Source: Nocardiopsis sp. MG754419 (GTDB lineage: Bacteria > Actinomycetota > Actinomycetes > Streptosporangiales > Streptosporangiaceae). From it: a stretch of 50,507 nt of DNA. Both the position numbers and the translations under genes were made by a program. A model generated the notes under the pieces. It searched no databases. It was not told where the DNA came from and worked only from the letters and a program-made list of their open reading frames with translations. Positions 24,937-36,149 of this stretch are shown here, in pieces; positions within the stretch are counted from its first letter, which is position 1; each line of letters starts with the position of its first letter. The stretch is from NCBI RefSeq assembly GCF_018207095.1, contig NZ_QOCZ01000023.1, positions 1-50,507 on the forward strand, read 5' to 3'.

Positions 24937-26568
24937 ATGCCCGCCACACACGAGGTGTTCAACCAGGCCGCACCGCTCGGCGACCACAGCGCCGCCGACG
25001 ACCCCGCACTCCTGGAGGGGCTGCACCGGGAGGGCGCCGGCTGGGCCGAGGCGGACGTGCGCGAGGTCGGGACCGCCGCGGGTTCCGAGCGCGCCCGCGC
25101 CTGGGGCGAGGCCGCCAACACCTACACCCCCGTGCTGCGCACCCACGACCGTTACGGGCACCGGGTGGACGAGGTCGACTACCAGCCCGCGTACCACGTC
25201 CTCATGGATCAGGCCGTGGAGCACGGCATGCACGCCGCCCCCTGGGCGGACGGGCGCGCGGGGGCGCACGTGGCCCGCGCGGCCAAGTTCTTCCTGTGGT
25301 CCCAGGCCGAGAGCGGGCACGGGTGCCCGATCTCGATGACCTACGCGGCGGTGCCCGCGCTGCGGCACTCCCCCGAACTGGCCGCACGGTACGAGCCGCT
25401 GCTCACCGCCCGCTCCTACGACTTCGGGCTGCGTCCTCCCCTCGGCAAGAGCGGCCTCATCGCCGGCATGTCCATGACCGAGAAGCAGGGCGGCTCGGAC
25501 GTGCGCGCCAACACCACGCGTGCGGTGCCCACCGCCGAGGGCCACTATCTGCTCACCGGGCACAAGTGGTTCACCTCCGCGCCGATGAGCGACGTCTTCC
25601 TGACCCTGGCGCAGGCGCCCGAGGGTCTGACCTGCTTCCTGGTGCCGAGGGTGCTGCCCGACGGCACACGGAACAAGGTGCACCTCCAGCGCCTCAAGGA
25701 CAAGCTGGGCAACCGGTCCAACGCCTCGGCGGAGCTGGAGTACGACGGCGCGGTCGCGCACCCGGTGGGCGAGCCGGGCCGGGGTGTGCCCACGATCATC
25801 GAGATGGTGAACGGCACCCGCCTGGACTGTGTGATCGGTTCGGCGTCGGGGATGCGCGCGGCCCTGGTGCAGGCGGTGCACCACGCGGAGACCCGCGGCG
25901 TGTTCGGCGCGCCGCTGGTCGAGCAGCCGTTGATGCGCAACGTGCTCGCCGACCTCGCACTGGAGTCGGAGGCCGCAACGACGCTGATGACGCGCCTGGC
26001 CGGGGCGCAGGACCGCGCGGTGCGCGGCGACGAGGGCGAGGCCGCGTTCCGTCGCCTGGGCGTGGCCGTGGGCAAGTTCTGGATCACCAAACGCCAGCCG
26101 GCGCACGCCGCCGAGGCCCTGGAGTGCCTGGGCGGCAACGGGTACGTGGAGGAGTCCGGGATGCCGCGCCTGTTCCGGGACTCCCCGCTCAACTCCATCT
26201 GGGAGGGGTCGGGCAACGTCGCGGCGCTGGACGTGCTGCGCGCGATGGCCAGGTCACCGGAGTCGGTGGAGGCCTTCCTGGCCGAACTGCGGGCGGCGGC
26301 GGGCGCCGACGACCACTACGACGCCGCCCTCGCGCGCCTGGAGCGGACCCTGGCCGACCGGGAGCACGCGGAGTTGCGCGCGCGTTCGGTGGTGGAGCTG
26401 ATGGCCCTGACGCTCCAGGCGTCCCTGTTGCTGCGTCACGCGCCGACCCCGGTGGCCGAGGCGTTCACCGTCGCCCGGTTGGGCGAGGACCGGGGACACG
26501 TGTTCGGGACGCTGCCCCGGGGCGTGGACGTCGAGCCGATCCTGGAGCGGGCCCGCCCACGTCGATGA
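24937..26568 (+). CDS. aidB: AidB-like acyl-CoA dehydrogenase family protein
   Basis: A 543-aa flavoprotein matching AidB in length and in its specific motifs: SGHGCPISMTYAAVPALR, AGMSMTEKQGGSDVRANTTRA, GHKWFTSAPMSD, LQRLKDKLGNRSNAS, VFGAPLVEQPLMRNVLADLALE, EALECLGGNGYVEESGMPRLFRDSPLNSIWEGSGN. AidB in E. coli belongs to the alkylation (Ada) response, binds FAD and DNA, and may destroy or shield from alkylating agents; its true substrate is unsettled. ATG 24937 has GGAG five bases upstream; an in-frame ATG 45 bases before is possible but less likely. No ada or alk genes lie nearby. Confidence 0.9.
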   Translation: MPATHEVFNQAAPLGDHSAADDPALLEGLHREGAGWAEADVREVGTAAGSERARAWGEAANTYTPVLRTHDRYGHRVDEVDYQPAYHVLMDQAVEHGMHAAPWADGRAGAHVARAAKFFLWSQAESGHGCPISMTYAAVPALRHSPELAARYEPLLTARSYDFGLRPPLGKSGLIAGMSMTEKQGGSDVRANTTRAVPTAEGHYLLTGHKWFTSAPMSDVFLTLAQAPEGLTCFLVPRVLPDGTRNKVHLQRLKDKLGNRSNASAELEYDGAVAHPVGEPGRGVPTIIEMVNGTRLDCVIGSASGMRAALVQAVHHAETRGVFGAPLVEQPLMRNVLADLALESEAATTLMTRLAGAQDRAVRGDEGEAAFRRLGVAVGKFWITKRQPAHAAEALECLGGNGYVEESGMPRLFRDSPLNSIWEGSGNVAALDVLRAMARSPESVEAFLAELRAAAGADDHYDAALARLERTLADREHAELRARSVVELMALTLQASLLLRHAPTPVAEAFTVARLGEDRGHVFGTLPRGVDVEPILERARPRR

Positions 26569-26757
26569 CATCGTCACATTCGTCACTTTATTAAATAACC
26601 TCGCATATCAGACACCCCGCCCGAGAAACACGCGCCGAACAGGCCTATGCAGGATCATCGGCCTTTTTCGGCATACTTTCGGGGTCGTGGCGGAAGAAAG
26701 AAGTCGCAACGGCAAAGCGCCCTTCCGGGCCCCGATCTCAAGAGACTGACGACGCCT
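26569..26757. other. AT-richer intergenic region with glgX promoter
   Basis: Bases 26575-26615 (containing TTTATTAAATAA) are strikingly AT-rich for this genome. They are followed by a hairpin (26634-26672) and a possible -10 TACTTT (26674-26679). Confidence 0.45.
26634..26672 (+). terminator. Hairpin with T-run between aidB and glgX
   Basis: GCCGAA and inner AGGCC pair with GGCCT and TTCGGC; the inner stem is followed at once by TTTT. It probably ends the aidB message. Confidence 0.5.
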
Positions 26758-28902
<2,145 letters not shown>

Positions 28903-28910
28903 GCCTCGAC

Positions 28911-28955
28911 CACGCCCCTCCCGGCGACGTCCGCACACGGACCGGGAGGGGCGTG
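28911..28955 (+). terminator. Terminator after glgX
   Basis: Perfect 14-bp arms (CACGCCCCTCCCGG, 28911-28924, with 28942-28955) and a 17-base loop. Confidence 0.75.
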
Positions 28956-28971
28956 GCGCGTCCACGGCTTC

Positions 28972-28977
28972 TAGCCT
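28972..28977 (+). promoter_or_regulatory. -10 element of a leaderless promoter
   Basis: TAGCCT ends seven bases before ATG 28985 and there is no ribosome-binding site, the layout of a leaderless actinobacterial transcript. Confidence 0.45.
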
Positions 28978-28984
28978 GGTGACC

Positions 28985-29782
28985 ATGTCGAACACGCACG
29001 CCTCGGGCACGACCGAACCCGCCCGCTTCCGCGAACTCCTCCCCTCCCCCGGCCGCACCGACGTGGACCTGGCGCAGGCCTACGCCTACCCCGCCGACCT
29101 CGCTCGCCCCTGGGTGCGCGCCAACATGGTCACCAGTGTGGACGGCGGGGCCGTGGGCCCCTCCGGACGCAGCCGCGACCTGTCCTCCGAGCCCGACCGC
29201 AGGGTCATGGGCGTGCTGCGGGGCCTGTGCGACGTCGTGGTCGTCGGCGCCTCCACCGCCCGACACGAGGGCTACAAGCCGGTGCGTCCGCGCGAGGTGT
29301 GGTCACGGCTGCGCGAGGGCCGGCCCGCGACACCGCGCATCGCGGTGGTCTCACGATCCCTGGACATCGACGAGGAACTGCTCACACAGGCTCCGGAGGA
29401 CGCCCGCACCATCGTGTTCACCGTCGGCGACAGTCCCCGCGCACGGCGGAGCCGGGTGGCCGAACACGCCGACCTCGTGGTGGTCGACGAGGGCTCGGTG
29501 CGTCCGGAGCACATCCTGGACGCCCTGTCCGAGAGGGGGCTGTTCCGGGTGTTGACGGAGGGGGGTCCGCACCTGCTGGCCGAGTTCGTGGCGGCGGGAC
29601 TGCTGGACGAACTGTGCCTGACGGTGAGCCCGCACCTGCTGGGCGCGGGATCGCCCCGGATCGTGGCGGAGGCCCCGACCACCGGGCCGGCGGAGGCGCA
29701 CGGGTCCGAGAACACACCGGTGCGACCGGCGCACGTGTTGGAGGCGGGGGGAAACCTGTTCACGCGTTACCTGAGGGACTGA
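28985..29782 (+). CDS. RibD C-terminal (dihydrofolate-reductase-fold) reductase
   Basis: A 265-aa protein with the RibD-C pattern: RPWVRANMVTSVDGGAV near the start (NADPH and substrate binding), DVVVVGASTARHEGYKPVRP, and VLTEGGPHLLAEFVAAGLLDELCLTVSPHLLGAGSPRIV. Such stand-alone domains reduce a pyrimidine ribosyl intermediate in flavin or F420-related pathways, or other carbonyls. No deaminase domain or other riboflavin gene is nearby, so the substrate is open. ATG 28985 fits a leaderless start; GTG 28979 is the alternative. Confidence 0.85.
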   Translation: MSNTHASGTTEPARFRELLPSPGRTDVDLAQAYAYPADLARPWVRANMVTSVDGGAVGPSGRSRDLSSEPDRRVMGVLRGLCDVVVVGASTARHEGYKPVRPREVWSRLREGRPATPRIAVVSRSLDIDEELLTQAPEDARTIVFTVGDSPRARRSRVAEHADLVVVDEGSVRPEHILDALSERGLFRVLTEGGPHLLAEFVAAGLLDELCLTVSPHLLGAGSPRIVAEAPTTGPAEAHGSENTPVRPAHVLEAGGNLFTRYLRD

Positions 29783-29958
29783 GGAGACCCGCGGTGAACA
29801 TGCCCCCATCACTCTGTTTCGGTCACCCCACAATGACGCATGAATGGTCCCGCAACCGGACATACCCGTGATGTGCCATTCACTGGAATCGCTGTGACCG
29901 GACACACCGCATCGACGGGGCTCACCGGTACAGCCCCCTGGGCGAGAGGATGAACCCA

Positions 29959-30738
29959 GTGCCGACGTCCGCCAACGGATCACCTCCGGTCTACCGGGAG
30001 ATAGCCGAGGAGCTTCGAAGACAGATCCGCTCCGGACGGTACGCCGACGGCGACCGCCTTCCCGGGGAGAACACCCTCATGGAGCGCCACGGGGTCGCGA
30101 GGGCGACCGCGCGCCAGGCGCTCTCCGTACTCATCAACGAAGGCCTGGCCGTGGCGGTCCGCGGCTCGGGCATCTACGTCCGTCTGTTCCGTCCCCTGCG
30201 ACGCCACGGCGCACGGCGCCTGTCCAGGGAACTGTGGGGCGAGGGGCGGGCCATCTGGCAGACCGACAGCGACACGCGCGGCTACGAGGTGGAGGGCCTC
30301 GTGGTCGAGGAGGTGATCCCCGAAGCACACGTCCTGCGCGTTCTGGACCTGCCGGAGGGGTCCACGGTGCTGCGCCGTTCCCGGCGCTACCTCGTGGACG
30401 GCAGGCCGGTGCAGAGCGCCGTCTCCCACCTGTCCCCCCACTCCTGGAGGGGCCGCGAGGACGTGGACGCGGCCCGCCGCGTGCGCGACCACGACACCGG
30501 ACCCGGCGGGATCTACGCCCGTCTGGCCGAACTCGGGCACGGGCCGGCGCACTTCACGGAGGAGATCAGGGTCCGTATGCCCACCCCCGAGGAGACCGTG
30601 GAACTGGAACTGTTCCCCGGCACCCCCGTACTGGAGGTCGCGCGCACCGCGCTCACGGTCGACCATCGTCCGGTGGAGTTCAACCGGATCACCATGGACG
30701 GATCCGCGTACGTGCTCCAGTACGACTTCGACGCCTGA
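29959..30738 (+). CDS. GntR/HutC-type transcriptional regulator
   Basis: A 259-aa regulator. The N-terminal winged helix (PPVYREIAEELRRQIRSGRYADGDRLPGENTLMERHGVARATARQALSVLINEGLAVAVRGSGIYV) is followed by a UTRA ligand domain (~res 95-255), ending VEFNRITMDGSAYVLQYDFD. This is the HutC subfamily, usually repressors released by a sugar or amino-acid-derived effector. GTG 29959 is preferred because GAGAGG lies nine bases upstream, whereas the in-frame ATG 29950 abuts that site. No linked target gene is evident. Confidence 0.88.
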   Translation: MPTSANGSPPVYREIAEELRRQIRSGRYADGDRLPGENTLMERHGVARATARQALSVLINEGLAVAVRGSGIYVRLFRPLRRHGARRLSRELWGEGRAIWQTDSDTRGYEVEGLVVEEVIPEAHVLRVLDLPEGSTVLRRSRRYLVDGRPVQSAVSHLSPHSWRGREDVDAARRVRDHDTGPGGIYARLAELGHGPAHFTEEIRVRMPTPEETVELELFPGTPVLEVARTALTVDHRPVEFNRITMDGSAYVLQYDFDA

Positions 30739-30776
30739 GCCCCACCCCCGACCACGCATCCCCGCCCCGGACACAC

Positions 30777-30805
30777 TGGAGGGGCCTCACCGTGAGGCCC
30801 CTCCA
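30777..30805. terminator. Bidirectional hairpin terminator
   Basis: Perfect 13-bp stem (TGGAGGGGCCTCA with its complement) and a 3-base loop between converging genes. Confidence 0.8.
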
Positions 30806-30847
30806 TCGTCGTCTCCACCCGTGGTTTTCCGGTTGGCCTGCGACCCT

Positions 30848-31285
30848 CTAGTGTCGGCGACTCCGTCGCCCGGAGGCGAAGACCAGATACGCGAGCGGCA
30901 GGAACACGAGTCCCACCGCCAAGGCCCCCGCAGCGGCGAACAACATGGCGTCGGACGAGGTCATCGCCCAGTGCGCCATTCCCGTTCCCAGGAGGACCGC
31001 CACCGCCACGGCGACGACGGCGATCACACCGAAGAGCCAGGTCAGCCCTCGGTCACTCCAGGGTTCGGGGCGCGCGTGGTCGATCCCCGCCAGTGTGGCG
31101 CGGACGCTGAGCTCGGTGGCCCAGCGCAGTTCCCGACCCACGGTGGCCGTACCATCGACGACGACGCGGGTCCGGTCACGGACCCCCGCCGTCGCCTGGT
31201 CGAGCCACCACAGCCCGTATCGAACGCGTCCCACGCGCAGTGGTCGCCGACTCACTCCGAGTGCCTGTTGAGCTGTAACAGCCAT
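30848..31285 (-). CDS. Small two-helix membrane protein of unknown function
   Basis: A 145-aa protein from ATG 31285 (AGGTGGC directly before it). Residues 1-~75 are hydrophilic and basic (LRVGRVRYGLWWLDQATAGVRDRTRVVVDGTATVGRELRWATE). Two helices follow, GLTWLFGVIAVVAVAVAVLLGTGMAHW and AMLFAAAGALAVGLVFLPLAYLVFA, then a basic tail GRRSRRH. I do not recognise the family. It is isolated on the minus strand between two plus-strand genes. Confidence 0.6.
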   Translation of the reverse strand: MAVTAQQALGVSRRPLRVGRVRYGLWWLDQATAGVRDRTRVVVDGTATVGRELRWATELSVRATLAGIDHARPEPWSDRGLTWLFGVIAVVAVAVAVLLGTGMAHWAMTSSDAMLFAAAGALAVGLVFLPLAYLVFASGRRSRRH

Positions 31286-31475
31286 GCCACCTGCCTCAGT
31301 GCACGTCGACCTCTGACCCCTGTTTCGAGCCCGTACCCGCACAGCCGACTACCGAACGTCGTCAAGGGTGAAGTTAGGTGCATCTGGCCGCTAAGGATGA
31401 TTTACCTACCTTTGCGGCTATCAGACGGTTTTGAACCCACGCGGCGGCCGGTCGGCATCCGGGTCCGATTCCGGG

Positions 31476-31481
31476 TAGCGT
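31476..31481 (+). promoter_or_regulatory. -10 element of a leaderless msrB promoter
   Basis: TAGCGT ends seven bases before ATG 31489, with no ribosome-binding site, the same layout as at 28972. Confidence 0.45.
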
Positions 31482-31488
31482 CGACACC

Positions 31489-31935
31489 ATGGCTGACGCA
31501 TCGGACCAGGCCCCGCGACCGAACGACGGGGCCCCAGAGGAACTGCCCAGGACCGAACGGGAGTGGCGTGAGCGCCTCGACCCCATGGAGTACGCGGTGC
31601 TCCGCGAATCGGGCACCGAACGCGCCTGGACCGGCGCGTATGTCGACACCAAGACCACGGGCGTCTACCGTTGCCGGGGATGCGGGACCGAACTGTTCCG
31701 CTCGGACGAGAAGTTCGACTCCCACTGTGGGTGGCCCAGCTTCTTCGATCCGGCCGACTCCGAAGCCGTGACCCTGCACGAGGACACCTCCCTCGGCACG
31801 GTACGCACCGAGGTGCGATGCGCCACCTGCCGCTCCCACCTGGGTCACGTCTTCTATGGCGAGGGCTACCAGACCCCCACCGACGCGCGGTACTGCATCA
31901 ACTCCGTAGCGCTGTCCCTCGAACCCACGGAGTAG
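31489..31935 (+). CDS. msrB: Peptide methionine-(R)-S-oxide reductase
   Basis: A 148-aa MsrB with the full signature: zinc-binding CRGCGTELF and CATCRSHLGHVF, substrate loop FDSHCGWPSF, and the catalytic Cys in ARYCINSVAL. It repairs methionine R-sulfoxide in proteins using thioredoxin. The N-terminal ~25 residues are an extra acidic/Pro-rich lead. ATG 31489 fits a leaderless transcript. It is monocistronic, with a hairpin (32000-32026) downstream. Confidence 0.94.
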   Translation: MADASDQAPRPNDGAPEELPRTEREWRERLDPMEYAVLRESGTERAWTGAYVDTKTTGVYRCRGCGTELFRSDEKFDSHCGWPSFFDPADSEAVTLHEDTSLGTVRTEVRCATCRSHLGHVFYGEGYQTPTDARYCINSVALSLEPTE

Positions 31936-31999
31936 GCTTACCATCCTGGTTCGCCGGGTATCCCCGTGGCCACGACCCGGACGGGGTGACCGGCACCGG

Positions 32000-32032
32000 C
32001 CCGATCCCCGTCCCCGTGGGATCGGGGATAAT
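32000..32032 (+). terminator. msrB terminator overlapping the psd promoter
   Basis: CCCGATCCC (32000-32008) pairs with GGGATCGGG (32018-32026). The next bases GATAAT (32027-32032) make a good -10 for psd, so end and start signals are adjacent. Confidence 0.55.
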
Positions 32033-32199
32033 CGCACCAGCGCACCGACCATCGATGCCCTCGTCGACCGGAAGTTGCGCGCGCGGCGAGGGTGCCTCAC
32101 CCGGTGACCGCGCACCACCCCGGCACACGCCCGGGGCCCGCCCCTCACAGCGGCCACCGATGTGCGGGCGACCCGACCGACCCGCGACGAAAGCGCCCG

Positions 32200-32868
32200 A
32201 TGACCGACGACTCACCTTCCTCCTCCGTCTCCCCCCGCTCGCCGGCCCGGCCGCGTTTCGGTATGGCCCAGGGTTCGGCCCCGTGGCTGGTACCGGCGTT
32301 GGGCGCCGCCGCGGCCGCGGCCCTGGCCGCGCGGGGATCCCGGACGCGCGCCCTGGCGGCCGCCCCCGTGATCGCCCTCGCCGCGGGCATGACCTGGTTC
32401 TTCCGTGACCCCGACCGAGGCCCGGCCACGGGTCGGGTGCTGTCCGCCGCCGACGGCGTCGTCCAGAGCATCGATCCCCGAGCCGACGGGCGCACGCGGA
32501 TCGCGGTCTTCATGAACCCTCTCAACGTGCACGTCAACCGTGCCCCCCTCGCCGGTGTCGTGACCGGCGTCGAGCACCGCCCCGGGGGATTCCGGCCCGC
32601 CTTCGACAAGGACAGCGAGCGTAATGAGCGCGTCATCTGGACCCTTGAAACCGAGATCGGTGAGATCACGGTCGTTCAAATCGCCGGCGCGATGGTCAGG
32701 CGTATCGTCCCGTATCTCGCTGCGGGGCAGAAGGTCGAACAAGGCGAGAGGATCGGCCTCATCCGGTTCGGGTCACGCGTCGACGTCTACCTTCCGCACG
32801 GGGTCGCCCCGGCGGTGGAGGTCGGCCAGAAGGTCCGGGCCGGGGAAACCCGTCTTGACGCCTACTGA
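32200..32868 (+). CDS. psd: Phosphatidylserine decarboxylase (short, type II)
   Basis: A 222-aa proenzyme with two hydrophobic segments near residues 25-65, then AADGVVQSIDP, FMNPLNVHVNRAPLAGVVTGVEHRPGGF, TVVQIAGAMVRRIVPYL and the self-cleavage site RFGSRVDVYLP. Gly191-Ser192 there would give the pyruvoyl group on a ~31-residue alpha chain. It converts phosphatidylserine to phosphatidylethanolamine at the membrane. Short forms with FGS rather than LGST are common in actinomycetes. ATG 32200 is chosen by relatives' length; the ribosome-binding site (GAAAG) is weak. Its 3' end overlaps pssA by 14 bases. Confidence 0.92.
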   Translation: MTDDSPSSSVSPRSPARPRFGMAQGSAPWLVPALGAAAAAALAARGSRTRALAAAPVIALAAGMTWFFRDPDRGPATGRVLSAADGVVQSIDPRADGRTRIAVFMNPLNVHVNRAPLAGVVTGVEHRPGGFRPAFDKDSERNERVIWTLETEIGEITVVQIAGAMVRRIVPYLAAGQKVEQGERIGLIRFGSRVDVYLPHGVAPAVEVGQKVRAGETRLDAY

Positions 32869-33652
32869 CACCGCCCCGGCGCCGAGGGCCGGGGAGGCCC
32901 CTGAGGAGACGCCCAGGCTCCGACTGGGCGTGGCCGACTACCTGACCCTCGGCAACGCCCTGTGCGGCTTCCTGGCCGTCTGGGCACTGGCCACGGCACA
33001 GAGCGCCCACGTGGCCGCCGGAACGGTCGGCCCCCTGCCCAAGGCCGCGTTGGCCACGGCCGTGGGCCTGATGTTGGTCGCGGCCGCCCTGGACGTCCTC
33101 GACGGGCGGGTCGCCCGCAAGTGGGGCGGCAGTGGCATGGGCGCGGAACTGGACAACCTCGCCGACGTGATCAGCTTCGGTGTGGCGCCGGCGTTCTTCT
33201 TCCTGGTGTGGGGCACCATCGCCGGCGACGGCGCGATCTGGCCCGTGGCGGCCGCGGGTGCCGTGCTGCTCGCGGTGATCGTCCGGCTGGCGCGGTTCTC
33301 CTGCCAGGCGCCGGGGGCCGACTACTTCACCGGTCTCCCGTGCCCGTTCGGGGCGATGGCGGTCGTGACGATCGTGCTGCTGGACCCCCCGGTCCTGGTC
33401 GGCGTGGCCGCGGTACTGCTGGTGTCCTGGCTGATGGTGAGCCGCATGGAGTACCCCAAGCCCAAGGGCCGCAAGGCCTACGTCGTACTGGGGATGCTGG
33501 CCGTGGGCGTCGTCCTGATGGTCGCCTGGGGCCTGGGCCTGCCCGCCGGTGACGCGCTCATCTACCTGATGAGCGCCGCCGTGCTGATCTTCATCCTCAC
33601 CATCCCGTTCTACGTGATCGCCACCCGCCGGGAGGCGCTCCGCTCCGAGTAG
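32855..33652 (+). CDS. pssA: CDP-diacylglycerol-serine O-phosphatidyltransferase
   Basis: A 265-aa membrane enzyme with the CDP-alcohol transferase motif ALDVLDGRVARKWGGSGMGAELDNLAD (D-x2-D-G-x2-A-R...G-x3-D-x3-D, with the spacer one residue shorter than I expect) and ~7 helices. It makes phosphatidylserine, the substrate of Psd encoded just upstream. The start is TTG 32855 inside the psd 3' end, with GGGGA eight bases before; no other start in this frame suits, and the overlap suggests translational coupling. The frame is open further upstream, but only as psd shadow. Confidence 0.9.
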   Translation: MTPTDTAPAPRAGEAPEETPRLRLGVADYLTLGNALCGFLAVWALATAQSAHVAAGTVGPLPKAALATAVGLMLVAAALDVLDGRVARKWGGSGMGAELDNLADVISFGVAPAFFFLVWGTIAGDGAIWPVAAAGAVLLAVIVRLARFSCQAPGADYFTGLPCPFGAMAVVTIVLLDPPVLVGVAAVLLVSWLMVSRMEYPKPKGRKAYVVLGMLAVGVVLMVAWGLGLPAGDALIYLMSAAVLIFILTIPFYVIATRREALRSE

Positions 33653-33667
33653 TCGCACGAACGCGAA

Positions 33668-33700
33668 CGGACCCCGCGCTCCCGAGGAGCGCGGGGTCCG
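33668..33700. terminator. Bidirectional hairpin terminator
   Basis: Perfect 15-bp stem (CGGACCCCGCGCTCC and its complement) with a CGA loop, between pssA and the converging chdC. Confidence 0.82.
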
Positions 33701-33796
33701 TCGTCTCGGTGGGGCCGACCGGGGCCCGGGTGTCGCACCGCCGGGGGCGTCCGGGCACGGGCCGAGGCCCGGCGCGCACGCCCCCGGCGAACACCG

Positions 33797-34507
33797 CTAG
33801 GGCAGGGCCGCCACCAGCGCCGACACGCTCTTGCGGCGCCCGGTGTAGAAGGGCAGCTCCTCGCGCGTGTGCAGTCGGGCCTTGGCTCCGCGCAGGTGGC
33901 GCATCAGGTCCACGATGCGGTGCAGTTCGTCGGCCTCGAAGGCGAGCAGCCACTCGTAGTCGTTGAGGCCGAACGAGGACACCGTGTTGGCGCGCACGTC
34001 GGGGTACGGAGCGGCCATCCGGCCGTGCTCGGCGAGCATGGCGCGACGCTCGTCGTCGGGCAGCAGGTACCACTCGTAGGAGCGCACGAACGGGTACACG
34101 CAGATGTTGTCGCGCGGCTCCTCCCCCGCCAGGAAGGCGGGCACGTGGCCGCGGTTGAACTCGGCGGGGCGGTGCAGACCCACGACCGACCACACCGGGG
34201 TGGAGGCGCGGCCCACGCGGGTGCGACGGAAGTCGGAGTAGACGTCCTGCACCTGCTCGGGGGTGTCGGCGATCCACCAGAACATGATGTCGGCGTCGGC
34301 ACGGAAGCCCTGCACGTCGTAGGCCCCGCGCGTGGTCACGCCCTGCTCGGCCGCCTTGTCGAGGAACGTCTGGAGCTCCTCGGCGGCGGCGCCGCGGTCC
34401 ACGTCCCCGAGGCCCTCGACCTTGAAGACCGACCACATGGTGTAGCGGATGAGTTGGTTGAGGTCGGTGCCGTCCTCGGCGACCGCCTCGTTCTGCCGGC
34501 CTGTCAC
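33797..34507 (-). CDS. chdC: Coproheme decarboxylase (HemQ/chlorite-dismutase fold)
   Basis: A 236-aa protein with the HemQ pattern: [92 protein letters not shown] (heme-side His in AEHG and the conserved Tyr in VRSYEWY), and [17 protein letters not shown]. It converts coproheme to heme b, the last step of the coproporphyrin-dependent route used by Gram-positives. GTG 34507 overlaps the cgoX stop (GTGA), so it is coupled to that gene. Confidence 0.93.
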   Translation of the reverse strand: MTGRQNEAVAEDGTDLNQLIRYTMWSVFKVEGLGDVDRGAAAEELQTFLDKAAEQGVTTRGAYDVQGFRADADIMFWWIADTPEQVQDVYSDFRRTRVGRASTPVWSVVGLHRPAEFNRGHVPAFLAGEEPRDNICVYPFVRSYEWYLLPDDERRAMLAEHGRMAAPYPDVRANTVSSFGLNDYEWLLAFEADELHRIVDLMRHLRGAKARLHTREELPFYTGRRKSVSALVAALP

Positions 34508-35982
34508 GGGTTGACTCCTTGCTGATTCGTTCCCTCGGTGCCCGGGGCACCGCGATCGGTGTGGTCGTGGTCGGTGAGCGTGCCGGCCAGGCGCGCGGCC
34601 GCGCGGCCGGCGTCGGCGATGCAGGCGGGGATGCCGACTCCCCCGTAGACGGCCCCGCACACACCGAGTCCGGGGTGGTGTTCCACGTCCGCCCGGACGC
34701 GCTCGACCCGGCCCGCGTGGCCGACCGCGTACTGGGGCAGCCCGTCGGTCCAGCGGGTCACACGCGTCTCGACGGGGGCTCCGGTCACGCCGGTGACCCT
34801 CGCCAGGTCGGCCAGGGCGACGGCGGCCAGTTCCTCGTCGGAACGGTCCAGGACGGACTCCTCGCGAAAGCGCCCGATCGAGCAGCGCAGAACGACCAGG
34901 TCCGCGCCCGGATCGACCCTATCCAGCTCCTGTGCCAGCCACGGCCACTTGTTGCTGGAGAAGGTCGCGGCCTTGATGGTCAGCCCCTCCCCGGCCGGGG
35001 CCAGGAAACCGGTCCCGCTCAGGGGGGTGGGGAAGGCGGAGGCCGGCAGGGCGAAGGTCACCAGGGCCATGCTCGCGTACTCGACGTCGCGCAGTTCGCG
35101 GGCGGCGGTGGGCGCGGTGTCGGCGAGGAGGCGCGCGGCCTCGGCGGCGGGGCAGGCGAGCAGCACGGCGTCGCCGTGGATCTCCTCGACCCCCTGTGCG
35201 CCCTCCAGGCGCACGCTCCAGCCCCGGGAGGTGCGGACCAGGGCCTTGGCCCGGACCCCCGTACGCAGGTCCTTCTGGTGGGCGGAGAGGGCCTCGACGA
35301 CCGAGGCGACACCACCGCGCAGGGAGGCGAACACCGGGCCCGCCTGGGTGGGCGCCGGGCCCCGCCCCTTGAGGCTCCCGTGCACCGCCCGCATGAGGGA
35401 GCGGTCGGAGCGGGCCATCGGCGCGATCTGGGGCACGGTGGAGTCGAGGGAGAGCTCGTCGGCCCGCCCGGCGTAGACACCGCCGAGCAGGGGTTCGACC
35501 AGGCGCTCCACCACCTGGCGGCCCATGCGGGCGCCCACGTAGGTCGCCACGGGCACGTCCGAACGCACGGGGGTGCGCGGCCAGACCAGATCGAGCGCGG
35601 CGCGCGCGGTCCCGGCCGGGGAGAGCACCCCGCTGCGGGCCAGGGCCCGCAGGTCGCCGGGCACTCCCATGAGCTGCCCTCGGGGCAGGGGCCGCACACG
35701 ACCGCGGGTGTAGACGGCGGCCGCTCCGGGGCCGGGGTGGACGACGCGGTCGTCCAGGTCGAGCTCGGAGAACAACGCCAGGGCCTCGGGTCTGCGGGCG
35801 AGCACCGCCTCGGCTCCGGCGTCGACGGACACACCGGCCACCGGTGAGGCGCGCAGTTTGCCCCCCGGGACGTCCGCGGCCTCCAGCACGGTGGTGGTGA
35901 TCCCCCGGGCGTTGAGACGGTACGCGGCGGTGAGTCCGGAGACCCCGCCTCCGACCACGACGACATGCGGTGCTTCAGGCAT
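34504..35982 (-). CDS. cgoX: Coproporphyrinogen III oxidase (HemG/HemY-type FAD enzyme)
   Basis: A 492-aa flavoprotein beginning [41 protein letters not shown], the FAD dinucleotide fold, and ending [30 protein letters not shown], the second FAD contact. The middle has [22 protein letters not shown]. In actinobacteria this oxidase (hemY or hemG in older annotations) oxidises coproporphyrinogen III to coproporphyrin III. ATG 35982 has GGAAGG and GGAG upstream. It is followed with a 4-base overlap by chdC, the two ends of the same branch; ferrochelatase (cpfC) is not in the window. Confidence 0.92.
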   Translation of the reverse strand: MPEAPHVVVVGGGVSGLTAAYRLNARGITTTVLEAADVPGGKLRASPVAGVSVDAGAEAVLARRPEALALFSELDLDDRVVHPGPGAAAVYTRGRVRPLPRGQLMGVPGDLRALARSGVLSPAGTARAALDLVWPRTPVRSDVPVATYVGARMGRQVVERLVEPLLGGVYAGRADELSLDSTVPQIAPMARSDRSLMRAVHGSLKGRGPAPTQAGPVFASLRGGVASVVEALSAHQKDLRTGVRAKALVRTSRGWSVRLEGAQGVEEIHGDAVLLACPAAEAARLLADTAPTAARELRDVEYASMALVTFALPASAFPTPLSGTGFLAPAGEGLTIKAATFSSNKWPWLAQELDRVDPGADLVVLRCSIGRFREESVLDRSDEELAAVALADLARVTGVTGAPVETRVTRWTDGLPQYAVGHAGRVERVRADVEHHPGLGVCGAVYGGVGIPACIADAGRAAARLAGTLTDHDHTDRGAPGTEGTNQQGVNP

Positions 35983-36149
35983 GTCTCCAGCCTTCCAGAT
36001 GCCGTGCGTCACTGTGCGCCGCCGCCCCCGTAGGGGACGTCGGACCGGTGGGCGTGCCCCGTGGTCCCGTGACCCCGGGGCGTCCGACCCGTTGCCCCGC
36101 CGTTACGGGACCGGCAGAACGCGACCCGCGCCCGCCACGTCGAACCCAC

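Noticed and set aside
22167-25121. A 984-codon minus-strand frame spanning MFS, DUF5713, pdxH and aidB start
   Set aside because: Only the last 393 codons look like protein; the rest is antisense to real genes and lacks protein character. ATG 23348 with AAGGGGGAGC is the true start.
24199-26106. 635-codon minus-strand frame opposite aidB
   Set aside because: It is antisense to a well-conserved flavoprotein, and its composition (Arg/His/Gly) is that of a shadow.
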